64,000 nt of DNA from positions 1 to 64,000 of the forward strand of contig JBJEQG010000057.1 of the NCBI GenBank assembly GCA_051881635.1. The letters are read 5' to 3'. Below, piece by piece: positions 36,581 through 45,900 of the stretch. How positions within the stretch are numbered: position 1 is the first letter of the stretch; the number at the start of each line of letters is the position of its first letter. The translations under genes were made by a program, and so were the position numbers. Under the pieces are notes generated by a model. The model saw only the letters and a program-made list of their open reading frames with translations, made no database searches and was not told where the DNA came from. The stretch comes from JBJEQG01 sp051881635 (lineage in GTDB: Bacteria > Bacillota > Clostridia > Oscillospirales > Acutalibacteraceae).

Positions 36581-39082
36581 ATGGAGCAATATACGGTTAC
36601 GGGCATGAGTTGTGCAGCGTGTAGTACTCGTGTAGAGAAAGCAGTTTCTAAGGTGTCGGGTGTAACTTCATGTTCTGTAAATTTGTTGACAAATTCTATG
36701 TTAGTTGAGGGAACGGCAACACCGAGTGAGATTATTGCGGCTGTTGAGGCGGCTGGATATGGAGCAAGTCCAAAGGGCGGTCAACAAACCCAAGCTTTCA
36801 ACAAAGACACATTGAAAGACAAAGAAACTCCTTTGCTTAAAAAGCGGTTGGTTGTTTCTGTTGTTTTGCTTTTAATCCTTATGTATTTTTCCATGGGGCA
36901 TATGATGTGGAATTGGTGGATTCCGCCTGTTCTTAGTAATAACCATGTTGCTATGGGGTTAATTCAACTTTTGCTGACGATTGCCATTATGGTTATCAAT
37001 CAAAAGTTTTTCATAAGCGGTTTTAAAGGATTGTTTCATGGCTCACCAAATATGGATACATTAGTGGCATTAGGAGCGGGTGCGGCATTTATATACAGTA
37101 CCTGTGTACTTTTTGCGATGACAGATGCACAAACCAACGGCAATATAACCGCTGTTATGACTTATATGCATGAATTTTATTTTGAATCGGCAGCCATGAT
37201 TTTAACACTTATAACGGTAGGCAAAACCTTAGAGGCGTACTCCAAAGGCAAAACCACAAACGCTCTCCGCAGCCTTATGAATTTAGCTCCCAAGACGGCA
37301 ACAATTTTGCGTGATGACATAGAGCAAGTCGTTCCAATAGAACAGGTTAAAAAAGGGGACTTGTTTGTTGTTCGGCCGGGAGAGAATATTCCTGTTGACG
37401 GTATTGTTATTGAGGGAAACAGTGCGGTCAATGAAGCGGCTTTAACAGGCGAGAGCGTTCCTGTCGATAAAAGTGTTGGCGATACCGTATCGGCGGCAAC
37501 AGTTAATCAGTCAGGTTTTATTAAGTGCAGGGCGAGTCGTGTTGGAGAAGATACAACGCTTTCACAGATTATTCGTATGGTCAGCGATGCAGCGTCAACA
37601 AAAGCCCCGATTGCAAAAGCGGCGGATAAAGTATCAGGTGTTTTCGTGCCGATTGTTATGGTGATTGCGTTAATTACAACGATTGTTTGGTTGTTTGTTG
37701 ACCAAAGTATTGGTTCAGCATTGGCACGAGGTATTTCCGTTTTGGTTATCAGTTGTCCGTGTGCATTAGGTTTGGCAACGCCTGTGGCTATTATGGTCGG
37801 AAATGGCAAAGGAGCGAAGCATGGTATTCTCTTTAAGACCGCCGCCGCATTGGAAACAGCAGGTAAGGTGCAAATTATAGCTTTGGATAAAACAGGCACA
37901 ATAACAAAAGGAGAGCCGGAAGTTACGGATATTATTCCCGTAAGCGGCATTGAGGAAAATGAACTTTTAAAAATGGCATATTCTCTCGAAAAAAAGAGCG
38001 AACACCCATTAGCTAAGGCTATATTGAAAAAAGCTGAAACAGACGGCATATCCGCTGATGAAACCACAGATTTCCAGGTATTATCGGGCAGTGGATTAAA
38101 TGCCATGTGTAACGGTGTATCTCTAAGCGGCGGAAACTTTAAATTTATTTCAGAACAAACGGTTATTTCCCCGGAAATAAAACAAAAAGCGGAACAGCTT
38201 TCCGAACAGGGAAAAACTCCTCTGTTTTTCTGTCGTGACAATAAACTTTTGGGTATAATAGCGGTTGCTGATACAATTAAAGAGGACAGTCCTCAGGCGG
38301 TCAGGGAATTGCAAAATATGGGGATTTATGTAGTTATGCTTACGGGAGATAATAAGCGTACCGCTCATGCGATTGGCAAACAAGTCGGTGTTGACGAGGT
38401 TGTTGCAGGTGTAATGCCGGACGGTAAAGAGAGTGTTATCCGTAAATTACAGCAAAAAGGCAAAGTAGCCATGGTAGGGGACGGTATAAATGATGCACCT
38501 GCACTGACAAGAGCCGATGTTGGAATTGCTATCGGAGCCGGTACGGATATAGCGATTGATGCCGCAGATGTTGTTTTGATGAAAAATCGTTTATCCGATG
38601 TTCCTGCCGCTGTTCGTTTAAGTCGTGCAACCTTGCGTAATATCCACGAAAATCTGTTTTGGGCGTTTATTTATAATATTATAGGTATTCCGTTGGCGGC
38701 AGGTGTTTGGATACCACTGTTAGGTTGGCGGCTCAGTCCAATGTTTGGAGCGGCGGCAATGAGTTTGTCAAGTGTATGTGTCGTGGCAAATGCCTTGCGT
38801 TTAAATTGGTTTAATATCCGCAATACAAAGCGTGATAAAAAAATAAAATCCATAAATTTGGAAAAGGAGCAAAATTCAATGGAAAAAACAATCAAAATTG
38901 AAGGTATGATGTGTCCGCACTGTGAGGCTACTGTTAAAAAGACATTAGAGGCGTTTGATGCAGTCGATACCGCTGTTGTCAGTCATAAAGAGGGAACAGC
39001 GGTTATTACGCTGAACAAGGATATTTCAGACGATGAGCTGAAACAGGCGATTGAAAGTCAAGGCTATAAAGTTTTGGATTGA
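36581..39082 (+). CDS. copA: Copper-exporting P1B-type ATPase CopA with C-terminal CopZ-like domain
   Basis: An 833-aa Cu(I) efflux ATPase. The N-terminal heavy-metal domain has GMSCAAC (C11, C14). About eight membrane helices follow, with the ion-path CPC (around residue 393), phosphorylated D436 in DKTGT, the HP motif in SEHPLA and hinge GDGINDAP. A basic linker then joins a second heavy-metal domain at the C terminus, with GMMCPHC (C778, C781). The tail is preceded by an in-frame ribosome binding site (see separate entry). CGGAGG precedes ATG 36581. Placement after csoR supports copper specificity. Confidence 0.95.
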   Translation: MEQYTVTGMSCAACSTRVEKAVSKVSGVTSCSVNLLTNSMLVEGTATPSEIIAAVEAAGYGASPKGGQQTQAFNKDTLKDKETPLLKKRLVVSVVLLLILMYFSMGHMMWNWWIPPVLSNNHVAMGLIQLLLTIAIMVINQKFFISGFKGLFHGSPNMDTLVALGAGAAFIYSTCVLFAMTDAQTNGNITAVMTYMHEFYFESAAMILTLITVGKTLEAYSKGKTTNALRSLMNLAPKTATILRDDIEQVVPIEQVKKGDLFVVRPGENIPVDGIVIEGNSAVNEAALTGESVPVDKSVGDTVSAATVNQSGFIKCRASRVGEDTTLSQIIRMVSDAASTKAPIAKAADKVSGVFVPIVMVIALITTIVWLFVDQSIGSALARGISVLVISCPCALGLATPVAIMVGNGKGAKHGILFKTAAALETAGKVQIIALDKTGTITKGEPEVTDIIPVSGIEENELLKMAYSLEKKSEHPLAKAILKKAETDGISADETTDFQVLSGSGLNAMCNGVSLSGGNFKFISEQTVISPEIKQKAEQLSEQGKTPLFFCRDNKLLGIIAVADTIKEDSPQAVRELQNMGIYVVMLTGDNKRTAHAIGKQVGVDEVVAGVMPDGKESVIRKLQQKGKVAMVGDGINDAPALTRADVGIAIGAGTDIAIDAADVVLMKNRLSDVPAAVRLSRATLRNIHENLFWAFIYNIIGIPLAAGVWIPLLGWRLSPMFGAAAMSLSSVCVVANALRLNWFNIRNTKRDKKIKSINLEKEQNSMEKTIKIEGMMCPHCEATVKKTLEAFDAVDTAVVSHKEGTAVITLNKDISDDELKQAIESQGYKVLD
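38863..39082 (+). other. Possible internal translation start yielding a free CopZ chaperone
   Basis: Inside copA, AAAGGAG (38863-38869) lies 9 bases before an in-frame ATG (38879). Translation from there gives 67 aa, [15 protein letters not shown] at the start, the size and sequence type of a stand-alone CopZ. The upstream linker is very rich in K and A-rich codons, as expected around a fused gene boundary. Confidence 0.5.
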
Positions 39083-39086
39083 TTAA

Positions 39087-39130
39087 AAACACCGTCATAA
39101 ACATTCAAAAAAGTTTGTGACGGTGTTTCT
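39087..39130 (+). terminator. Terminator of csoR-copA
   Basis: AAACACCGTCA (39087-39097) pairs with TGACGGTGTTT (39118-39128). Confidence 0.75.
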
Positions 39131-39201
39131 TGTGTTACAAAAATATTGTGCTTTTTCTCAAATTTTACTGTGAAAGATTATTGTGTTTGCTTTTAAGGGA
39201 G

Positions 39202-39230
39202 TTGACAATTTAAGGGTTTCTTTATAAAAT
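39202..39230 (+). promoter_or_regulatory. Promoter of the TetR-family gene
   Basis: TTGACA (39202-39207), 17-bp spacer, TAAAAT (39225-39230). Confidence 0.6.
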
Positions 39231-39264
39231 AAATATTGAAGTATAATAGGAAGTGAACTGTACC

Positions 39265-39870
39265 ATGTCTGTAAATAAATACGCACAAAAGGAACAACAA
39301 ATTTTAGATGCGTTGCTTCAAATTGCTGTCGGGGATACCAAAATATCGGAAATTACAGTACAGGATATTGCGACAGCCGCCGGCATAGGCAAAGGTACGA
39401 TATATGAATATTTCAATTCCAAAGAAGAAATTTTTGAAAAAGCGATTTTTTATATGGGTGATAAACTTGTAAATAAAGTTTATCATGCAGTTGAAAATGC
39501 AGATACCTTTGATAAGAAAATAAACACATTAGAGGACGAATTGATTTCCATTGGAGAAGATACGCTGAATATTCATAAAACTCTAATGGAAGCATTGGGT
39601 TTTCCGAACAAAATAAAATCTCCGACACATACAAAGAAATTGCCATTTAATTGTTTTGAACATTTGGATAAAATGTTTGAAGATATGTTACAACAAGCCT
39701 TATACGAAAAAGTTATTAGCCCCGATTTATCAAAAGAATATGTTTTGTTTGTCTTGCGTACAATGACATCTTCTTTTTTTCATTTGGTTCATGTTCCCGA
39801 TTTTTCTTTGGAGGATATTCCGGATATTAAAGATTATACCAATCGTATGATTTATAAGTCATTATCCTAA
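39265..39870 (+). CDS. TetR/AcrR family transcriptional regulator
   Basis: A 201-aa regulator. The N-terminal helix-turn-helix is typical (ITVQDIATAAGIGKGTIYEYFNSKEEIFEKAI); the C-terminal ligand-binding half is not recognisable. ATG 39265 is preceded by AGGA; the GTG at 39253 is less likely. It has its own promoter and terminator and lies upstream of the LytTR/ABC unit, which it could regulate. Confidence 0.88.
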   Translation: MSVNKYAQKEQQILDALLQIAVGDTKISEITVQDIATAAGIGKGTIYEYFNSKEEIFEKAIFYMGDKLVNKVYHAVENADTFDKKINTLEDELISIGEDTLNIHKTLMEALGFPNKIKSPTHTKKLPFNCFEHLDKMFEDMLQQALYEKVISPDLSKEYVLFVLRTMTSSFFHLVHVPDFSLEDIPDIKDYTNRMIYKSLS

Positions 39871-39886
39871 AATCAGTAACCATTCC

Positions 39887-39923
39887 AAAACCGTTTCTTA
39901 ATCCGTTTAAGAAACGGTTTTTG
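39887..39923 (+). terminator. Rho-independent terminator
   Basis: AAAACCGTTTCTTAA (39887-39901) pairs with TTAAGAAACGGTTTT (39907-39921). Confidence 0.88.
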
Positions 39924-40024
39924 TTATGTGTATTTTGCCATGTAAAAAATGCACTTTGCACTTTTTTGGTTTCTTTTTAAATTGAAAGATGATAAACTAA
40001 AATTATCGTAAGGAGATGGAAAAC

Positions 40025-40462
40025 ATGAAATTGTATATTGAACAATCCGATTGCTATAAGGAAACAGAAATTATTATTCATTGTTCAATACTTGACCGCA
40101 ACTTGCAAAAGATTATAGAACAGATACAATTAGCTTCATGCATTTTGACCGTACAAAAAGATGACCAGACACTTTTGCTCAAACCGGATACCGTCTGTTA
40201 TTTGGAAAGTGTAGACGATAAAACCTTTGTTTATACTGAAAAAGAAGTTTATGAGTCGCAGATGAAATTGTATGAACTTGAAGAATTTCTCAAACAAGCG
40301 TCTTTTGTTCGCATTAGTAAATCCTGCATTTTAAATATAAACTATCTTGAAAGTGTCCGACCGCTTTTAAACGGAAAAATGGAGGCACTGTTGTCCAACG
40401 GTGAACGCATTATTGTCAACCGTCATTATGTTCCCGAATTTAAAAGAAAGTTCGGTCTGTAA
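40025..40462 (+). CDS. LytTR-family DNA-binding regulator
   Basis: A 145-aa protein whose C-terminal two thirds is a LytTR DNA-binding domain (KPDTVCYLESVDDKTFVYT ... FVRISKSCILNINYLESVRP ... LSNGERIIVNRHYVPEFK). There is no receiver domain, so activity is not set by a kinase. ATG 40025 has AGGAG 9 bases upstream. It is paired with a DUF3021 membrane protein, a frequent LytTR-membrane-inhibitor arrangement, and with an ABC exporter. Confidence 0.88.
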   Translation: MKLYIEQSDCYKETEIIIHCSILDRNLQKIIEQIQLASCILTVQKDDQTLLLKPDTVCYLESVDDKTFVYTEKEVYESQMKLYELEEFLKQASFVRISKSCILNINYLESVRPLLNGKMEALLSNGERIIVNRHYVPEFKRKFGL

Positions 40463-40481
40463 TTGAGGAGGAGAAATTTTT

Positions 40482-40955
40482 ATGAAAAATGACAAAGAAA
40501 GTTTCAGAAAGCTTTTAACAGAAAATTTGCCTCAGCGTATCAAGCATTATCTTACAATCGGCTGTGTTTCTTTTACGGCTGTGGAAATCATTGTGTCTGT
40601 TCTCAATGTTTGTACGGATTTAATGTCATCTAATATATGGGCATTTAATTTAGAGGCTTTTGTTGTATGTTTAACGATTGCTGTTCTTATGTTTTTTACC
40701 GATGTACTTACATATAATTTAAGTCAACTTTTGGGCATACTTATTCAGTTGACCGATGTTACTGTTGTTGTTATAGGTTTGGGCGGTTTTGTGTTTAATT
40801 GGTTTCCGATGAAATGGAATTTTTTGCTTTTGGTTTTAGGCATAATCTTTGCGGTTTATATCATTGTTTATGGTGCCATGATTTTTAGCACAAGAGTGAC
40901 TTCATACCAAGTCAACAAAAAAATTATCGAAAGAAAGGAAGAAAAGAAAAAATGA
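40482..40955 (+). CDS. DUF3021-type membrane protein
   Basis: A 157-aa protein with four hydrophobic helices, short loops and a lysine/glutamate-rich C-terminal tail. It matches the DUF3021 proteins that accompany single-domain LytTR regulators and are thought to restrain them at the membrane. GAGGAGG precedes the ATG. It overlaps the ABC ATPase gene by four bases. Confidence 0.75.
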   Translation: MKNDKESFRKLLTENLPQRIKHYLTIGCVSFTAVEIIVSVLNVCTDLMSSNIWAFNLEAFVVCLTIAVLMFFTDVLTYNLSQLLGILIQLTDVTVVVIGLGGFVFNWFPMKWNFLLLVLGIIFAVYIIVYGAMIFSTRVTSYQVNKKIIERKEEKKK

Positions 40956-41878
40956 CGGAGAAGATTATTGAGGTTACAGACCTGAAAAAATCCTACGGTG
41001 ATGTTCAAGCGGTCAAGGGATTGAGTTTTTATGTTGAACAGGGGCAGTTGTTTGCGTTTTTAGGACCGAATGGTGCGGGAAAGTCAACAACCATTGATAT
41101 TATTACAACCTTTCTGAAAAAGGACAGTGGCACTGTTATGATTGACGGCTGTTCCTTAGACAGCGAAAAATATAAAATCCGAGAACGCATAGGTGCAGTA
41201 TTTCAGGATAATGTACTTGACGCCCGTTTGACGGTATATGAAAATATAATTATGCGTGGCAGTTTATATGGCTTAAAGAACAAAGCACTCAAAGAAGCGG
41301 CTGAAAACGCCATAAAAATTGCGGAAGTTGAGGACTTCAAAAATCGTATGTATGGAAAGTTATCGGGAGGACAACGCAGACGAGCCGATATAGCCCGTGC
41401 ATTGATACATACACCTAAAATTCTGTTTTTGGACGAGCCGACAACAGGACTTGACCCCCAAACCCGAAAGAGTGTTTGGCAGACAATCCGCCGTTTGCAA
41501 GCGGAAACGGGTATGACCGTTTTTTTGACCACGCATTATATGGAGGAAGCGGCGGAGGCAGATTATATGGTTATTGTCAATCATGGTGAGATTGCCGCCA
41601 AAGGAACACCGGCTATGCTTAAAGAGCAATATGCCGCTGATTTCCTCAAAATCACACCCAAAAACTCCGCTCATGATGAACTTGTAGCTTTTCTAAACAA
41701 ACGCCAATGTTCTTTTAATGAGGTTGGCGGTGTTTTTAAAATTCCCGTCAAAAGCAGTATGGAGGCATTGCCTTTATTGATTTCCTGTCAGGATAAAATT
41801 GAGGGCTTTGAGGTTGTCAACGGCACAATGGACGATGCGTTTATTGCAATTACAGGAGAGGAGAAAAGCAATGATTAA
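40952..41878 (+). CDS. ABC transporter ATP-binding protein (ABC-2 exporter type)
   Basis: A 308-aa ATPase of the drug/antibiotic exporter type. Walker A GPNGAGKST, signature LSGGQRRRADIARA, Walker B ILFLDEPTTGLDP and the switch TTHYMEEA are all present. The C-terminal ~80 residues form the extra domain common to DrrA-like ATPases. It overlaps the permease gene by 8 bases. Substrate unknown. Confidence 0.9.
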   Translation: MTEKIIEVTDLKKSYGDVQAVKGLSFYVEQGQLFAFLGPNGAGKSTTIDIITTFLKKDSGTVMIDGCSLDSEKYKIRERIGAVFQDNVLDARLTVYENIIMRGSLYGLKNKALKEAAENAIKIAEVEDFKNRMYGKLSGGQRRRADIARALIHTPKILFLDEPTTGLDPQTRKSVWQTIRRLQAETGMTVFLTTHYMEEAAEADYMVIVNHGEIAAKGTPAMLKEQYAADFLKITPKNSAHDELVAFLNKRQCSFNEVGGVFKIPVKSSMEALPLLISCQDKIEGFEVVNGTMDDAFIAITGEEKSND

Positions 41879-42731
41879 GTTTGCTGAAAGAAATTTGAAA
41901 ATATTTTTGCGTGACAGAGCGGCGGTATTTTTTTCTCTGCTTGCCGTTTTGATTGTTTTGGGTCTGTATCTTCTTTTTTTGGGCGAACAGCTTGTAAGTA
42001 ATGTTTCGGAGCTTGTAGACGGAGCAGATTTTCTTATGAACAGTTGGATTTTTGCGGGTGTACTTGCCGTAACATCTGTAACTTCAACCTTAGGTTCTTT
42101 TGGTGTTATAATTAACGATAAAAGCAAGAAAATCTATAAAGATTTGATTTGTACACCGATAAAACCATGGAAGTTGGTGGGCGGATATATTTTAAGTTCT
42201 TTTTGCGTTGGTATGATTATGTCAATAATCGTTTTTATATTGTCAGAAGTCTTTATTGTCATAAATGGTGGCGAGTTGTTACCGCTTTCATTGGCAGCGG
42301 AAGTTTTAGGAACGATTGTGGTTGCGGTTCTTGCAAGTTCTGCGATGATGTACTTTATTGTTTCATTCTTTAACAGTCAAGGGGCATTTACGGCGGCAAG
42401 CACTGTTATTGGCACATTGATTGGGTTTATTATGGGGATTTATTTGCCGATTGGAGAATTATCCGAAGGTTTGCAGTATGTTATTGAGTTTTTCCCGATT
42501 TCTCATGCCGCCTCACTGTTCCGAAAATTTTTTATGGAAGTTCCGCTTGACCGCAGCTTTTCAGGTATTCCAAATGAATTTGCCACACAGTTTAAAGTAC
42601 AAATGGGGATAGAATATAAAGTCGGTGACTTTACATTTTCAAGTTTGGACAGCTTGTTTTATTTGCTTGTAACCGCCATTGTATTTTATATTTTGGGCAT
42701 ATTGATTACCGCCCGAAAACGCAATAAATAA
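41871..42731 (+). CDS. ABC-2 type transporter permease
   Basis: A 286-aa membrane protein with six predicted helices, the usual ABC-2 permease layout, starting MIKFAERNLKIFLRD. ATG 41871 is preceded by AGGAG. With the upstream ATPase it forms a half-exporter pair, probably for a small molecule or peptide, controlled by the LytTR/DUF3021 pair. A strong terminator ends the unit. Confidence 0.87.
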   Translation: MIKFAERNLKIFLRDRAAVFFSLLAVLIVLGLYLLFLGEQLVSNVSELVDGADFLMNSWIFAGVLAVTSVTSTLGSFGVIINDKSKKIYKDLICTPIKPWKLVGGYILSSFCVGMIMSIIVFILSEVFIVINGGELLPLSLAAEVLGTIVVAVLASSAMMYFIVSFFNSQGAFTAASTVIGTLIGFIMGIYLPIGELSEGLQYVIEFFPISHAASLFRKFFMEVPLDRSFSGIPNEFATQFKVQMGIEYKVGDFTFSSLDSLFYLLVTAIVFYILGILITARKRNK

Positions 42732-42766
42732 ATATTCATGAGAAGTACAAGTAAACACCTGCTATA

Positions 42767-42818
42767 AAAAAGCTCCTGTTAGACACTGAAAAAGTGATAA
42801 CAGGAGCTTTTTATTTTA
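42767..42818 (+). terminator. Rho-independent terminator of the LytTR/ABC operon
   Basis: AAAAAGCTCCTGTTA (42767-42781) pairs with TAACAGGAGCTTTTT (42798-42812). Confidence 0.9.
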
Positions 42819-42889
42819 TTATGTAATGAATTTATTTAATCAAAATATTAAGATTTTTTCATTTATAAAAAATAAAATTATATAAATTG

Positions 42890-42919
42890 TTGTAATTTAA
42901 TGTCAAATTGTGGTATAAT
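42890..42919 (+). promoter_or_regulatory. Promoter of the Exo-RecQ-UvrD gene
   Basis: TTGTAA (42890-42895), 18-bp spacer, extended -10 TGGTATAAT ending at 42919, in a very AT-rich stretch. Confidence 0.6.
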
Positions 42920-42962
42920 TATCGTGATTTAATTCTGAGTGAAAAAATAAGGAAGTGATATA

Positions 42963-45900
42963 ATGAAGTTAATTATATTTATTGATACAGAGGTCAATCC
43001 GTCCGATAATAAAATACTCGATTTGGGTGCAGTTACATCAGATGATAGTCAGTTTCACAGTAACTCCCAAAGTGATTTTTCTAAATTCGTATCAAAAGCA
43101 AAATATATTGCAGGGCATAATATCCTTATGCACGACTTAAATTATGTGGGAAGTCTGATTGAGGAAGGAACTCAGTTTATAGATACACTTTTTCTTTCTC
43201 CGTTGATGTTTCCGACTAAACCTTATCATGCCTTGCTGAAAGATGATAAACTTCAAACGGATACATTAAGCAATCCGCTTAATGATGCCGTTAAGTCAAT
43301 GGAACTGTTTTTTGATGAGGTCAATGCCTTTCAAAGTCTGGACAGTGATATGCAGAAAATATATTATTGTCTTTTAAATAAAGAGAAAGAGTTTAGCGGA
43401 TTTTTTGACTATATTGATTTTAGTGTCAGTGATGATGTTATTCCAATTATCAGGAAAAAATTTAAGGGCAAGATTTGTGAGAATGTCAATCTTGCATTTA
43501 TGGTATCTAATCACCCAATTCCATTAGCATATTGTCTTGCCACTATTTTTGCAGACGATAAACATTCAATTATACCCCCATGGGTTTGCAGGCAATATCC
43601 GCTTGTAGAAAATTATATGCGTGTTCTCAGAAACAATCCTTGTGACGAGGGCTGTTTATATTGTAAAAAGATACTTAATGTAAGGTCCAAACTGAAAGAA
43701 ATTTTTGGATATGACAATTTCAGAACATATAACGGTGAACCTTTGCAAGAGAAAGCTGCCGAAGCGGCAGTAAGGAATAAATCCCTGTTGGCTATTTTTC
43801 CGACAGGTGGAGGAAAGTCAATCACATTTCAACTCCCCGCACTTATGGCAGGAGAAAATGTAAAAGGATTGACGGTTGTTATTTCCCCGTTACAGTCCCT
43901 TATGAAAGACCAGGTTGATAATTTAAACGCATTAGGTCTTGCTGATGCTGTAACAATCAATGGGCTTTTAAATTCAGTCGAAAGGGCGGAGGCGATTGAA
44001 AGGGTTGCAAGTGGTATAGCAACTTTGTTGTATCTTTCTCCCGAATCTTTGCGTTCAAGAACCATTGAGAAACTTTTGCTTTCAAGAAATGTTGTGCGGT
44101 TTGTAATTGATGAGGCACACTGTTTTTCAGCATGGGGACAGGATTTTCGTGTGGATTATCTGTATATAGGCGATTTTATCCGTCAATTTCAAAAAAAGAA
44201 AAATTTAAATTATGCCATACCCGTTTCATGCTTTACAGCAACCGCAAAACAGAAAGTTATTAGCGATATATGCGACTATTTCAAGAAAAAGCTTGATATT
44301 GATTTGGAGCTTTATGCAACAGCGGCTGTCCGAACAAATTTAAGATATGAAGTTTTATATAAAGAAACCGATGATGAGAAATATCAAACCCTCAGACAGC
44401 TAATAGAACAAAGACAATGTTCAACCATTGTCTATGTTTCAAGAACCAAAAGAACATACGAAATTGCACAGAAGTTAGTCGATGACGGTTTTTCGGCAAA
44501 GCCGTTTAACGGTAAAATGGAAAGCAGCGAAAAAATCGAAAATCAAGAGGATTTTATAAATGGAAAAGTTCAAATTATTGTTGCAACATCAGCTTTTGGA
44601 ATGGGCGTTGATAAAAAAGATGTAAAGCTTGTCATTCATTACGATATTTCGGATTCTCTTGAAAATTATGTTCAGGAAGCGGGACGGGCAGGGCGTGACC
44701 CGTCAATTCAAGCGGAGTGTTATGTACTTTTTAATGAAAATGATTTGGATAAACACTTTATACTTTTAAATCAAACGAAACTAAGCCAAAGTGAAATCCA
44801 ACAGATTTGGAAGGCAATTAAAGATTTAACCAAAAACAGACCTCGTTTGTGTTGTTCAGCACTTGAAATTGCAAGACAAGCCGGTTGGGACGAAAGTGTT
44901 TCAGAAATTGAAACAAGAGTAAAAACAGCCGTATCAGCCCTTGAAAACGCCGATTATATTCAGCGTGGTCAAAATGTTCCCCATGTTTATGCAACAGGTA
45001 TTTTAGTTAAGAGTATGTCAGAGGCTTCCGAGTGGATAAGAAATTCCCCACGCTTTGATAGCCGTCAGGCTGAAAACGCCCTTAGAATTATTAAAATGCT
45101 GATTTCAAGTAAAAATATCTCTCTTGCAGATAATGATAATGCAGAAACCCGTATAGATTATATTGCCGATATTCTCGGATTAACCAAAGATGATGTTGTC
45201 GAGTCAATCGACCTTATGCGGGAGGATAATCTTTTGGCAGATACACAGGATTTGACCGCATATATAAAGGGAACGGATACCCAAAATAAATCTCAAAACA
45301 TTTTAAACAGATTTATGCGTTTGGAAAGTTTTTTAATAGACCGACTTGTTGACGGTGAACATAGCTTTAATTTAAAAGAGTTAAACGAACAAGCCGAACA
45401 AAGCGGTGTTAAATTCACTTCCGTTAAATCTATAAAAACCTTGTTATACTATTGGACGATTAAAAGTTATATTTCAAAACAATATAATACTTCCGATAGA
45501 TATACCGAAATTATCTTGCAAACAGATATTGAAAAATTGAAAACAACATTTCAAAAGCGGGTTGAGCTTGCCGGATTTATTGTCAACCATTTGTATTTAA
45601 AAACATCAGACACACCGATTGGAAAGAAAGAGGAAATTTTGGTGCAGTTTTCGATTTTGGAACTGCAAAAAGCCTATAAAGACAAGTTTAATGCGGAAGT
45701 GACATTCCGTGAAATTCAAGATGCACTTTTGTATCTTTCAAAAATAAATTCCTTACAGCTTGAAGGCGGATTTCTTGTTTTATACAATGCTATGGAAATC
45801 ACTCGAATAGAGTTGGATAACCGTATAAAGTATAAACAAGAGGATTATAAACAGCTCGATGAATTTTATAAGCATAAGATACAGCAAATTCATATTGTTG

